Assembly: GCF_963675165.1 (NCBI RefSeq)
Contig: NC_087392.1
Coordinates: 699,001-763,000, forward strand
DNA: 64,000 nt
Direction of reading: 5' to 3'
Source of the DNA: Halichondria panicea
Taxonomy: Eukaryota; Porifera; Demospongiae; Suberitida; Halichondriidae
The position numbers and the translations under genes were made by a program. The notes beneath the pieces were generated by a model. It did no database searches. It saw only the letters and a program-made list of their open reading frames with translations, and was not told where the DNA came from. This document shows, piece by piece, positions 1 through 10,803 of the stretch; positions within the stretch are counted from its first letter, which is position 1, and each line of letters starts with the position of its first letter.

Positions 1-293
1 GGGAGGGGAACCGTTAGTCGTGCAGTTTGCTGCTCCGTAGTCAATACATGCATCTGTCACAGATACTTTGGACTATGGACAATCCAAATTTATGTATGCA
101 ATTACATGTACATTGTACTGTGTCAAATCGCACGTCTAACATCTGTGTTAATATTTTATTTACTGACTGTAATTTTTCATTTGTGCGCTATACTGATTCC
201 CCCCCTGGAACCACACACTGGTATTGTGTTACCTTAACGTTGCATTGATTTGTGTGAATAATTATTATGTTTTAACAAATTTAGAAATGAAGG

Positions 294-347
294 GGATGAA
301 TAATGTCACATGATGCATTGGGATGAATAACGTCACATGATGCATTG
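294..347. repeat. 27-bp tandem duplication
   Basis: Two adjacent 27-base units beginning GGATGAATAA, differing at one base (AATGTCAC versus AACGTCAC). It lies downstream of the LEM kinase. I see no gene in the rest of the first 544 bases; the open frames there are short and show no recognisable domain. Confidence 0.8.
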
Positions 348-449
348 TTAAGCTTAGTTACGCTACTGGTAGTGATTATGTAACCTACATTTGTATGAAG
401 ATTTATAATTACACAAGAGCCAATCTTTTCCAAAAATTTGGAACATACT

Positions 450-455
450 TTTATT
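450..455 (-). promoter_or_regulatory. Candidate polyadenylation signal for the LEM kinase
   Basis: TTTATT on the + strand reads AATAAA on the - strand, about 90 bases past the kinase stop codon. The position fits a poly(A) signal; there is no transcript evidence. Confidence 0.45.
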
Positions 456-544
456 TTATGTACAATGAAATGCATGGCAAGTGTCACTAAAATAAAGAAC
501 ATGTACATTACAAATGATATAGAGAAATGACATAATTGTCTGGT

Positions 545-2314
545 TCATTTGATAGCCTTGAGTTTCTTGATGATTTGTTCAGCACTGGGCCTCTTGTTGG
601 GATCCTCATCTACACACATAGTGTACAGTGCTCGCAAGGGAGGGGGGGCTTGAGAGGGTAAAACAAGATGGCCGACTCGAGGGAGCTTTGCACTCACAAC
701 CTCCCATATGATCACTCCAAAGCTCCAGATATCGATTTTCTCGGTAGCTCTTCTTCGATACACCACCTCAGGTGCTGCCCAGGCTATAGTGTAGCCTTTC
801 TGGGCCGTCATATCTGAATCGGATTTACTTCGAGCAATTCCAACATCGGCAATTTTGGCAATGCCATCCATGAGTAAGATGTTTGGGCTCTTAATGTCAC
901 GGTGAACGATAGGGGGCTTGCGGGAGTGAAGGTAATGAAGTCCAGAGGCCACTCCAAGGAGAACTTCTTTGCCGTAAATACCAGTCCACATGTATCTGAT
1001 GTCACGCCTTAGATTGGAGAACAGATCCGACTGCATGAGCTCTGTGACCATGTATAGACAGTTGGGTTGAATGCAGGCACCATAGAACTGAAGTATGTGC
1101 CGGTGTCGAAGCTTGCTGATAATGTCAATCTCTCGTTTGAACAGTTCAATTGCAACAGATGAGGTCTGTATACGGATGACCTTTACCGCAACTTCATCTA
1201 CGGAATCTTTGAGTCCCTTGAACACTTCGCCAAAACCACCCTTTCCAAGCCTCCACAGAGATCCATTGGCCTTCTTGCAAATCTCAACATCGCTAGGTTG
1301 CAATTCCCAGTCATACCCAGTGGTTTCCTGTTGAGCTATACTGTCGTCGGGAGGTTCAGGCGCAAGAGGTGGACTCTCCGGTAGAGACAAGTCGAGTGCA
1401 TTAACTTCACCGATCGATATCGAGTCTCGACTTGAACTGGCTCCAATATTTGAACTACTTCCAGAAACATTCAAAACAGGTCGAGGGTTTTTCGGGCTTC
1501 CAATAGGGATCATTCTACTTGACCTGATGGGTTGGCGTGGGGAAGCGATTTGTTTGACCAAATTTCTCACTCCTGCTCCAATGAATCCGGTAAAAGCAGA
1601 CACTAGCCCTCCACCCTCACGCCTACCCAATGATGCTGAAGGAGACGGTGGTGACAGACTGACATTACTAGAAGGCTGTTTAGGAGGTGGAGTGTGTAAC
1701 AGTGAGGGCCGCTCTTTCTGCCAACTGACAGATGACAATCGCTTGCCGATTTGAAACCGTTGTTCTGGTATAGCACTCTCCTCTCCGTCAATATCATCTG
1801 GCAGTGTTGGATAAAGTCTTTGATATTTTGGGCTCGACGAGGCAACTGGGTGTGCAGATATCTCCCTATCTTCCTCAGAATCTGTTCCACTATTATAGAC
1901 ATTCAATCTTGGCCTCTTAGGCTCAGCCTCGTAGTCATTGGGGGCAGGTCTCTTGTATCCATGCTGCAAACCACTAACAGCTCCTCTAGAGGAAACTCCT
2001 GACAAGTTCCCACGATCTCTAGGTGTGTTTAGTGGCTTGTTTGGTGAGCTCAAAGATGCAACTACATTTCTGCCAGTTGGGGAATTCACATTACCAACGT
2101 TCCTACTTGGAATACCAGCGTTATTTCGATTACTTGCAATTTGCACGGTTTTCTGTACAACTCGACTAGGAGCAGGCCTGCTCATTTTGCCCGGGACTTT
2201 GAGCTTTTTCTGGAGCATTCGTTTGTAGAGATCGCGAGTGGAGTCAGTGATTGGGCCAACCTCAACACCATACTGCTTGAGCTGACGTCTCAGATCATTG
2301 TCGTCAGAGGACAT
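545..2314 (-). CDS. LEM-domain protein kinase (TKL-like), intronless
   Basis: A 589-residue single-exon protein. Residues about 6-42 form a LEM domain (LRRQLKQYGVEVGPITDSTR, then LY and a basic helix), a fold that binds BAF at the inner nuclear membrane or chromatin. A long Ser/Pro/Arg-rich region follows (about 45-340), with basic patches such as KRPAPNDYEAEPKRPR that could be nuclear localisation signals. The C-terminal 240 residues are a protein kinase: glycine loop GKGGFGEVF, VAVKV lysine, HRDIKSPN catalytic loop, WAAPE. The DFG motif reads DVG, which keeps the metal-binding Asp. Sequence style suggests the tyrosine-kinase-like group. No transmembrane segment is obvious. The first ATG is at 2314; the frame is open a few codons further but without an ATG. 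The LEM plus kinase combination is not one I know from characterised animals. Domain calls are firm; the role is unknown. Confidence 0.88.
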   Translation of the reverse strand: MSSDDNDLRRQLKQYGVEVGPITDSTRDLYKRMLQKKLKVPGKMSRPAPSRVVQKTVQIASNRNNAGIPSRNVGNVNSPTGRNVVASLSSPNKPLNTPRDRGNLSGVSSRGAVSGLQHGYKRPAPNDYEAEPKRPRLNVYNSGTDSEEDREISAHPVASSSPKYQRLYPTLPDDIDGEESAIPEQRFQIGKRLSSVSWQKERPSLLHTPPPKQPSSNVSLSPPSPSASLGRREGGGLVSAFTGFIGAGVRNLVKQIASPRQPIRSSRMIPIGSPKNPRPVLNVSGSSSNIGASSSRDSISIGEVNALDLSLPESPPLAPEPPDDSIAQQETTGYDWELQPSDVEICKKANGSLWRLGKGGFGEVFKGLKDSVDEVAVKVIRIQTSSVAIELFKREIDIISKLRHRHILQFYGACIQPNCLYMVTELMQSDLFSNLRRDIRYMWTGIYGKEVLLGVASGLHYLHSRKPPIVHRDIKSPNILLMDGIAKIADVGIARSKSDSDMTAQKGYTIAWAAPEVVYRRRATEKIDIWSFGVIIWEVVSAKLPRVGHLVLPSQAPPPLRALYTMCVDEDPNKRPSAEQIIKKLKAIK

Positions 2315-2709
2315 GGTATGCACAGTGTGAAGGATACCCTGAAGGAGATATATAACTGATTAATTTTATATAAGGTTTGTTTGTGTGGGCCATGGGATGA
2401 GTGCATGCACGTCATATGATCGTATCAGCTTGTATTTAATATTTGCAAGAGGTTTATGCAATCACACATTAGTAAGCACCTTACAAATACGATTGTATTG
2501 CTTGATATGATTGACAGTTGATTATGTTGGAGAGATCCTTTGGAGAATATAGACTGGACACTTGTAAACTTGCTAGACCTTCAAGTGGGTGGGGCACTGC
2601 TGAGCAGGCATTTCTAAATAGTGAACACTAGACTATAATAAGTTTTCAAGTTGCCTCATCACCTTTTAGAAGTAATCTACTCTCCTGGCCTAAGCGACCT
2701 GATTTAATA
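2315..2709. promoter_or_regulatory. Divergent intergenic region (shared promoter candidate)
   Basis: About 395 bases between the start codons of the LEM kinase (-) and the NIPA-like gene (+). Both 5' UTRs and any promoters must lie here or overlap the coding regions. No TATA-type element can be assigned confidently. Confidence 0.5.
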
Positions 2710-4432
2710 ATGGAAGAAGATAAAGTTGATACCCTATCATCAGACAATGGCCACTCCAACAAGGATTTCATCATAGGGCTAATCCTGGCCATCAGCTCAA
2801 GTTTGTTCATTGGTTCAAGTTTCATTATAAAAAAGAAGGGTTTATTAAGAGTAGCAAGATCATCGTCAACCCGAGCTGGTAGCGGGGGCTTTGCTTATCT
2901 CAGAGAGTGGCTCTGGTGGGCAGGTCTTCTTACAATGGCAGTGGGGGAGGCTTCCAACTTTGCTGCGTTTGGATTTGTACCAGCCAGCCTTGTCACAACT
3001 TTGGGAGCACTCAGTGTCTTAATAGCGTGAGTTCATGACGCACATTATAGCTATGTACGTTATTGTATTGTGTTGAGTGTTGTCAGATCAACTGAAGTTA
3101 TCCTTACTAGCTGAATAGGTATACCTTTATTTCTGTAATCCTGTGTATGTTGTCAGAGTGAAATCACCGTTACTAGTGAATAGGTTATTTACACCTTCAT
3201 TACTGTACCTACCTACCCCTGTGTTATTACTGTACCTACCTACCCCTGTGTTATTACTGTACCTACCTACCCCTGTGTTATTAGCTATATTACCTTCATT
3301 ACTGTACCTACCTACCCCTGTGTTATTAGCTATATTACCTTCATTACTGTACCTACCTACTCCTGTGTTATTAGCTATATTACCTTCATTACTGTACCTA
3401 CCTACCCCTGTGTTATTAGCTATATGACCTTCATTACTGTACCTACCTACCCCTGTGTTATTAGCTATATGACCTTCATTACTGTACCTACCTACCCCTG
3501 TGTTATTAGCTATATGACCTTCATTACTGTACCTACCTACCCCTGTGTTATGCAGTGCTGTGCTAGCCTCGGTCATGCTCAATGAGAGGCTCAACATACA
3601 TGGGAAGCTGGGCTGTATACTGGCTATAATAGGCTCCACAGTGGTCGTCATTCACTCTCCAGAGTCACCTGGAGTCGATAATCTCTATGAGACTGGAAAA
3701 AACATGCTATCCCCATGTAAGTGTGCACTACTTACACATAAAGTTCTCTTTGTCAACACGTGTACTAAAAACTATCTGCTAGGCTCTGGGGAAAACTGTT
3801 GTAAAATTATTATTACCAACAATGTGTTTATAACGTATCATTCTTTTGCAGTGTTTATTCTCTACGCTGGCTCTGCTGTCTCCTTGGCAATATACTTGAT
3901 CTTCTGGAAGAGTCCCAAGATTGGACAGACTAACGTTCTGGTATACGTTAGCATTTGCTCTTTACTCGGATCACTGTCCGTTGTCTTTGCTAAAGGACTG
4001 AGTATAGCGATTCGATTGACCGCCTCTGGAAATTCTCAACTGTTAAACCCTCTGGCTTGGTTTTTTCTGATAGCCATGGCGACTGGAATCACCATACAAC
4101 TGAGCTATTTGAACATGGCCCTGGACACCTTCAACACAGCTCTTGTCACCCCTATATATTACGTTATGTTTACTACTCTCTCAATCACTTCATCGGGAAT
4201 TTTATACAAGGAGTGGACTAAGCTATCTATTGCGAATGTTGCTGGAGATCTGTGCGGCTTTGCCACCACCATTTGTGGTGTGTTTCTGCTCCATATGTTC
4301 AAAGATGTCAATGTAACATTCTCCGATTTATTGTCTTCGTCTAATAAAACAAAGACATCATCGAATGAACCTGAATTGCAACCATCATTGAACTCTCCTA
4401 CAAGGACGTTAGATGATTCAGCCACAGTGTAG
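2710..4432 (+). CDS. NIPA2: NIPA-like magnesium transporter
   Basis: Three exons (2710-3026, 3556-3716, 3852-4432) give 352 residues, close to the usual family length. NIPA proteins are multi-pass Mg2+ transporters of the plasma membrane and endosomes. Recognisable family stretches are the first helix after residue 18 ([20 protein letters not shown]), [33 protein letters not shown], and near the end [13 protein letters not shown] and FLLHMFKD. About nine hydrophobic segments are visible. The closest remembered relatives are vertebrate NIPA1/2; orthology to one of them is inferred. Exon 1 ends at a GTGAGT donor. The first intron is filled by a minisatellite that runs directly into the acceptor of exon 2. 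Only about 150 bases separate the stop from HDHD2 on the same strand. Confidence 0.92.
3190..3548. repeat. 45-bp minisatellite in NIPA intron 1
   Basis: Tandem units of 45 bases (about six) preceded by shortened 27-base units. The core is ACCTACCTACCCCTGTGTTA followed by TTAGCTATAT(T/G)ACCTTCATT. The last unit ends in TTATGCAG, the real 3' splice site of exon 2. Because the period is a multiple of three, long spurious reading frames appear on both strands; they are not genes. Confidence 0.93.
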
Positions 4433-4583
4433 CTAGCTTAGGTTGTGTATTTTTATTGGATATTTTACTCTTTATTATGCAATATTGTTCACTTCATAGA
4501 TGAATTTATGAACTCTTGCTATTAACTTATTAACAGTGGTGATTGAATAGAGCAATTAATTAGACCCTAACTCCCACCCCAAA

Positions 4584-5747
4584 ATGAGCACATGTCTGGG
4601 AAAGGTATCTGGTGTTTTATTGGACCTGAGTGGTACTCTGCATGTGGACAACACTCCCACACCTTCAGCAGTCAGTGCACTGAACAGGTGACTACATTGT
4701 GGATCACTTTAATACGTCTGTTGTACGTCTGTGTGTATCAAATTGTAATGCATGGCTACAGGCTGAGAGATGTGTGCGTGCCATTTCGCTTCATAACAAA
4801 CACTACTAAAGAGTCGAAGAGAATCTTGTATGCACGACTGAGAGGCATAGGTAACATTACAACTATGTAGTGCATTTTGGGGACTATGGTTTTAATACTA
4901 CGATGCTATTTTGTGCTCCCCAAAGGTTTTGATATTTCAGAAGACGAGATCTTCACATCACTGACAGCAGCCAGACGGCTGATTGAGGCTGACAAGCTGC
5001 ACCCACTCCTGCTGTTAGAGGACTCGGCAAGGGAGGACTTTGAAGGAGTTGTTGATGGTTGCACGCAGCAGCAGCAGCATGACTGTGTGGTAGTTGGACT
5101 AGCTCCTTCACGTTTTGGGTACACTCACCTCAACCAAGCTTTCAGGTATAGGTTTGATTTACATTGTGTAATTATTTGTTGTTTTACTCCGGCCTTCTAT
5201 TGTGCCCATGCATGCAGGTTGCTTCTCGGAGGAAGTAGACTGATTGCCATTCATAGAGCCAAATACTACAAGAAGGAGGATGGGATAGCCATCGGTCCAG
5301 GTCCATACGTGGCAGCTCTCGAGTATGCTAGCGGGTGTACAGCTCAAGTGGTGGGGAAACCAGAGCCGTCGTTCTTCAACTCTGTTCTGAAAGAAATCGA
5401 CTGCCCTATTAGTGAAGCTGTCATGATTGGAGATGTGAGTACAAGATCAACTCAAAAAGAGTTATTTTTCTACATGTATGGTAGTTTTGATTACTCATGT
5501 TCAGTTTCTATACAATACAGGATATTCTTAATGATATCAAAGGTGCTCAAGACATGGGAATGAAAGGAATACTTGTAAAAACAGGTAGGCACTTTTAATT
5601 CAGAGAGTCTGAATAATTCATCATTTTTTTAAAATACATTCAGGGAAATATCGAGATGGTGATGAGAAGACTGTACACTCACCACCAAGATTAGTGTGCG
5701 ATAACTTTGCAGAAGCTGTTGAAATAATAATATCGAACAACAAATAA
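4584..5747 (+). CDS. HDHD2: HDHD2, haloacid dehalogenase-like hydrolase
   Basis: Six exons (4584-4687, 4762-4850, 4926-5145, 5218-5434, 5521-5584, 5644-5747) join in phase to 265 residues; human HDHD2 is about 259. HAD motif I reads LDLSGTLH, with Ser where most HAD phosphatases have the second Asp, as in HDHD2 itself. Motif II/III stretches are FITNTTKESK and GKPEPSF, and motif IV is MIGDDILND. ISEDEIFTSLTAAR is nearly unchanged from vertebrates. The ATG precedes the first HAD strand directly. It is a soluble, presumably cytosolic Mg2+-dependent hydrolase whose physiological substrate is unsettled. It ends 101 bases from the convergent ANKLE2 gene. Confidence 0.95.
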
Positions 5748-5848
5748 TTCTTAGCCAGAATGTTCATGAAGTGATGTTAAATGATGATGAATATTTATTT
5801 CATAATCAAGTGATAATGGCTTGGCAAGAAAATATTTCTAATCATGTA

Positions 5849-8800
5849 TCACAAAATTTTAGGGGTATAGGAAAGTTTTCCGTATCTAGTGGGAGTCATA
5901 ATGTGAGCGTTCCGACGAGGGGTAGTGCTGATGCTGCCATTCAGAGAGTGGGGGGTCCTTCCTTGGGGGGTGGTCGGCTGTCTTGGCCAGTAGCGGACCA
6001 TCGTGGGAGTGTTGTTAGTACTGTTCCTGGATCGGCCGAGAGACGTGCCAGAAGCAACCAGAGGACTGGAGCTCCCATAGGTCTGCAGTGATGGACTTGA
6101 GAACACCAGCGGACTAACGGGGTGAGGGGTAGAGGTGGAGGTGTTGTCTGACGGTAGCTTCCGTGGAGTTTTCCAACTGTGAAAAGAAAAATGTATTGGA
6201 CATTAGACAAACGTTTATAATAAGTAAAAAGTAGCCACAGGGAATCACTTGAATCCACCACTGTCACAAATTGGGAAGTTTCCATGTGATTTAGAAGCCC
6301 AAAGGGCTTGTTGTAGTATGCGCACAGTGTCTAAACATTTTACAGAATCAACAGTGAGGCTCTAGCCAATCAGTTATCTAATCTCTGTAGTACATGATCT
6401 TCTAAGTTGGATAGAAGTATAGAACACTACTTCTAGCCAATCAGATTGCAGAATTTATGGCTGACATGATCTAAAGTATTTTATTATACAAGACTACGTG
6501 ATTAGATCATAGCAACAGTGAGGCTCTATTCTGATTGTTCTTCTTATCTTCTAACCTACATGTACATGTATTCTACATGATTTGCCAAGTACTTCTAGTT
6601 TGGATAGAACACAACTTCTAGCCAATCAGATTGCAGGGTTTATGATATGAGTTAAAACATCCAAAAAGTTTAGCACCCCCGATGGGACTCGAACCCACAA
6701 CCTTTGAATTAGAAGTCCAATGCGCTACCATTGCGCCACAAGGGCCTATATGAAGACAAACAAAACAAACGTGGTTGGTACTCACGTTTTCTTATCTTCT
6801 TCGGAGAAGTTGTCCAACAAACCGAGCCACTTTGTAATACACGGATACTCCAAGGGATCAGGAGTCACAGAACAGAAAGCAAGAAACACGTCATAGTCCA
6901 ACTTTGTAGGGGAGTCCCTGTGGAGTACAAGGTACACACGTTAACGTCAACACAATTACCTTACTCACCCTGAAATGAACACGGGATCTTCATCCACGCG
7001 AAGGGAAGCTTTTTGTGAAAATATCTCAGACAGGACATCAGCATCTACAGGCGAGGTGTACGGAGAGTCTTCCATAGTCACGCCTGCTTCTTCCACAACA
7101 TCTTCATCAAACAACTTGCATGACACCTTGCTGCTGCTCCTGCTGTTCTCCACACCAGCTATGGAGTTCTGTGTTGCGATGAGAGGGCTCTCCCTGTCCA
7201 CAGGGCCCATACAATCATTACCGGAACGACATTGAAGATAGTCTTCCAACAGTTCAAACCCTTCAGGCTTTGAAAGATCACAAGCAGTTCCCAAGAAGTC
7301 CCAATATTCAGTCCACCCAACATTACTCTTGTGTGCCAGTTGTCTAATAGATAAATATGCATAGACACAGACACATTTGATATTATGTACACACGCACGC
7401 ACGCACACACACACACACACGCACACACACACACACGCACACACACACGCACACACACACACACACACACACGCACGCACACACGCACACACGCACGCAC
7501 ACACACACACACACACACACGCACGCACACACACACACACGCACGCACACACACACACGCACACACCTTCCAATTCTTTCCATTCCTCTTTCAGAATCTG
7601 CCCGCTTGATTCTGACCAGCTCCCTCGTCCCCCCAGTGCTCCGGCCGGGGCTCCTCCAATCCTGATAAAAGTGCTTGGCCTCCTTGGGAGACATTGGCCC
7701 AGCCAGTCCGTTACTGAGTTGGGGCAGCTCACAACCGTCCACCTGTGACTCGATGGCGTCCAGCTGCCCTAACGTCACAGGATGACCCAGCCGAGGAGGA
7801 GTAGAGTTGTCCTCAGTGCGAAGAACTGGCACGTAGAAAATCTCAGGCTCTATATAGAGAAGAAAGCATGAAACAGTGCATGTACATGTACATGGAATAC
7901 AGGGCAGTCAATTTTGAAGGAGGAATATAACGATTACAATTATGTAACAGTCTAAAATAGGGAGGTGACAAAAACAAAAACAGCACAATAACAATATCAA
8001 GAGCTCAGGAGTAGTATGAAGTCTATCTCAACTTGCGGGGGATTTATTATCCAAAAAAGTTAACAAATTATTATACCTGCTAGTAATTCTTCAATCTTGG
8101 TTTTAACTTCCAGGTTCTTCTGCTTCTGACAGATGATCTCAGCTGGTGTTTTACCCTCTTTATTCTTTATGGTTGTGCTTGTGAGTGGTAAGGACAATAA
8201 GAGAGCTACAATTTCTGTGTGACCCCATTTGCAGGCAAAGTGTAGAGGCGTCTCACCAAACTGTGGATGAAAAGCAAGGGGTTTGAGTTACACAGATTGC
8301 ATTCCATGATGAATATACATACACATTGGGCATGCTCTGGGGCATGCTGCTTTGACTATTCAGTTACTACTTATGCATATAACCTTTGATGTCTGGCATA
8401 AAAGCTTGGCTTCATGGTCAAGCACAACAATGCAGCCACACAAGCATTCAACAATACATTATTAGTGTAGCGTGATATCAAGAATAGCCATCAATGCATG
8501 TACCCACCCCTTTGTCTTGCATGTTGAGATAGAGATCTAAGAGATGTTCTTTTCTTGAGGGTCTCACATTCTCAGGGTTATCATCAGGGTAAACCATTGC
8601 CCAAAAGTTGTTATCTTGAAGAACCCACAATAGTTGTCTGCAAATGTCCACTTGACCAGCAATCACTGCACAGTGAAGGGCGTTATAGCGAGTGGGAGGT
8701 TTCAATATTTCCGGGGCATCTCCTGAGTTAATTAGATAGCGAGGGTTTCTCCGTACACACTTTAAGAAAGACTCAATATCTCCTTTCTCAATCATAATTC

Positions 8801-9317
8801 GAAACATGTTCAAGTCGGGGGTCTTCAAGCTCGGAAAAGTGTTGGCTTTCTCAAAATTCTTATCAGGTGAGCTGACTTGTCCTAAATCCCTCTCGTCCCT
8901 CCCAGATTCATTGATAGTCTGCTGTGAGAATGACTCTGCTTTGGATTGCGAATCAAATTTCTTGAACCGAGCACCTGGTATGCCTTTGATGGCTTTCAGT
9001 GCGTCTGACTTGTTCGTATAGAATGGAGATAGGTGCGGATGACCAGTACTTCCGTCGTCGTTGGGTGTGGACAATACAGCGGCTACTCCATAGTAGCCTT
9101 TGGCTCTCATTGATGGACAATGTGATTGATCGTTAATGACTTGAGGGGACTCAGGGACACAAGCGGTTGCAGCAGGTGATGCAGATGGAGGAGTATTCAG
9201 AGCAGCCTGCAGTTTTCTGATCATAAATTGTCTGGTAGATGATGTCACAGGGATCCCTTGAAACAAGCTGTGCTCCTGCAGTGCTTGACGGAGCTCCTCA
9301 TCACTCCACTGCTCCAT
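5849..9317 (-). CDS. ANKLE2: ANKLE2, LEM and ankyrin-repeat nuclear envelope factor
   Basis: Six exons in phase (9317-8508, 8260-8077, 7849-7567, 7343-6969, 6917-6786, 6176-5849), 703 residues. ANKLE2 helps PP2A and VRK1 control BAF dephosphorylation during nuclear envelope reassembly. The N-terminus is a LEM domain ([20 protein letters not shown]). Next comes a viroplasmin/RNase H1 N-terminal-like module ([16 protein letters not shown], then [16 protein letters not shown]). Ankyrin repeats follow ([39 protein letters not shown]), then the ANKLE2-specific blocks [28 protein letters not shown] and [12 protein letters not shown]. The tail is Ser/Thr/Pro-rich. No N-terminal transmembrane helix is visible, unlike vertebrate ANKLE2; a separate upstream exon cannot be excluded. 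The last intron holds a tRNA gene on the same strand. Confidence 0.93.
6349..6650. repeat. Diverged duplication in the ANKLE2 last intron
   Basis: Two copies, about 165-185 bases apart, share AACAGTGAGGCTCTA (6350 and 6513) and CTTCTAGCCAATCAGATTGC (6430 and 6614), followed by a similar TTTATG stretch. The intron between the last two ANKLE2 exons carries only this and the tRNA. Confidence 0.7.
6674..6745 (-). tRNA. tRNA-Arg (anticodon UCU)
   Basis: A 72-base cloverleaf on the - strand. The D stem is GCGC/GCGC, the anticodon arm TTGGA-CTTCTAA-TTCAA gives anticodon TCT, and the T arm is GTGGG-TTCGAGT-CCCAT. The acceptor stem GCCCTTG pairs with CGGGGGT using G-U pairs, so it is weaker than usual. 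A and B box sequences are intact. It lies in an ANKLE2 intron, same strand as the host gene. Confidence 0.9.
7386..7565. repeat. (AC)n microsatellite at an ANKLE2 splice donor
   Basis: About 180 bases of AC dinucleotides interrupted by G. On the ANKLE2 sense strand it is a GTGTGTGCG run that begins at the 5' splice site of the intron after exon 3. Open frames across it encode only Thr/His or Cys/Val runs and are not genes. Confidence 0.95.
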
Positions 9318-9659
9318 GACAGCACTACCTCCAACAGCCAGTAGTGTAGCTAAAATCCAACCATTGAGAACAGAACTTTATTCGCTGCAGCCTATTTTAG
9401 ATTCTTAATGAAGCCCCCCACCATATTATGAGCTCTACATGTACTAACATGACAGCATGCACAATAAAATGTTTTTGCCAATATAACTTCACTAAAGTAA
9501 AAGGTGAGTAAAACAACATAAGAGTATGACTGTATGAGAGGAACAGATGTGTGGTAAGGGTATGACGGGGGACACGAGATATATTGGTGGATTGAAGTTG
9601 GCCTACAGGTATTGAACATAATATTATGCTGTGATAACGAAGTGAACTAGATCTACTAC

Positions 9660-10377
9660 TTAGTCCTCGGCATCGCTGTAGTCATCATCATCCTCTTCCT
9701 CGGTGGACACTTTGGCTTGTTCCTCATCTCTGTTGAATTTGCCTTTCCTCCATAAGTCCATTTCGTGCTCATATCTTTCTTTGTCTCGTACAGCGTCGGC
9801 TTGGTAAGGTGCTTTTTCCATGTCCGACATCTCACCCCATCGAGCTCCGAGAACTTTAGAAATATCTCCAACTGTTTTTTCGGGGTTATCCTGCTTTATT
9901 TTGGAGCGGTTCTTATTGCTGAAGAAAAAGAACCCAGTCCTGTAGGGGGAAAATTACAGGGATTATAAATAAATCAACTCACAGGCAGCAGCTAGCTATT
10001 ACCATAACTAGCTAACGCCCACTCACAAGCAAACGGACTAATACTTACAAGTTCTTCTTGGGCTTAGTGGTGTCCTTGACCTTCTTAGTCTTTGCTTCAG
10101 GATGGCTAGCCACATAAGCCTCCATATCACGCTTATATCTCTCCTTGTCAGTGGCTGCCTTTGCTGCGTAGGGTTCCTTGTCCTCTTCATCCATTTCTCT
10201 CCACATGCCAGACAAAGCCTTGGACTTTTGCCCCAGGAGTCCCTTCTTGCCATCTCCTAAATCGACTTTCACCGAGGCTTGGTTGTCTTGGACAAAGAAA
10301 GCATAAGCGCTGGCTGCTTTTTTCGGTTGGCCAGATGCTTTTCTGGAGACAGCTCCTTTCGACTTTCTTGGAGGCAT
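9660..10377 (-). CDS. HMGB: HMGB-type chromatin protein, two HMG boxes
   Basis: Two exons (10377-10049, 9939-9660) give 202 residues, close to HMGB1/2. Box A begins ASAYAFFVQDNQ and ends near KERYKRDMEAYV; box B begins TGFFFFSNKNRSKIKQ and ends near RYEHEMDLWRKG. The C-terminus is acidic (STEEEDDDDYSDAED), shorter than in vertebrate HMGB1. HMGB proteins bend DNA and bind without sequence specificity. The start MPPRKSKG gives a lysine-rich N-terminus; the frame is open further upstream but has no ATG there. The single intron lies between the boxes. About 340 bases separate it from ANKLE2, downstream on the same strand. Confidence 0.95.
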
Positions 10378-10803
10378 CTTCGGTTTGTGGTATTTTTGCA
10401 GACTTTGGTTGAGATCTTCTTTGCTTCTCACTTCGTTTCAAATTTCTAAGGGCTGTTTTTGAGTGTAGAGGCTTTAATCCACTCGTTTCTTCACCGGAGA
10501 AAGCTTTGGACAATGTATATACTTTGATGACATACACCGGTAGTAGCACTATACAACACTACAGCCAACGTTGAGTATAGCCCGCCAAATAGAACTGTAC
10601 AGTATCTCTCTAGGCAAAAACACAGAGAAGTCTATGGTAACTTGATTGTATGTCTATTGCACATGCGCAAGAAAGAATGTATGATGTCACTATTTCCTGT
10701 ATTAATTTTAGATTTGGTAAAGAGCGAGTCAGAACAAAAAACAAATACTGCATTTTAAGTTTTGGTAAAGAACGTTGCCAAACAAAAACAGAATCAACTA
10801 ATG
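10378..10803. other. Intergenic region, HMGB 5' flank and SAP30-like 3' flank
   Basis: No gene recognised. Near 10710-10790 a TTTGGTAAAGA(G/A)CG motif occurs twice, about 50 bases apart. The HMGB promoter should lie in this stretch. Confidence 0.5.

Noticed and set aside
1..248. 73-codon frame at the left edge
   Set aside because: No domain, no splice partners and ordinary AT-rich composition.
3127..3651. 174-codon frame of 15-residue repeats ([15 protein letters not shown] type)
   Set aside because: It is the NIPA intron minisatellite read on the opposite strand; the period of 45 bases keeps any frame open.
7159..7832. Cys/Val-rich and Thr/His-rich frames
   Set aside because: They are translations of the CA/GT microsatellite joined to real ANKLE2 exon sequence.
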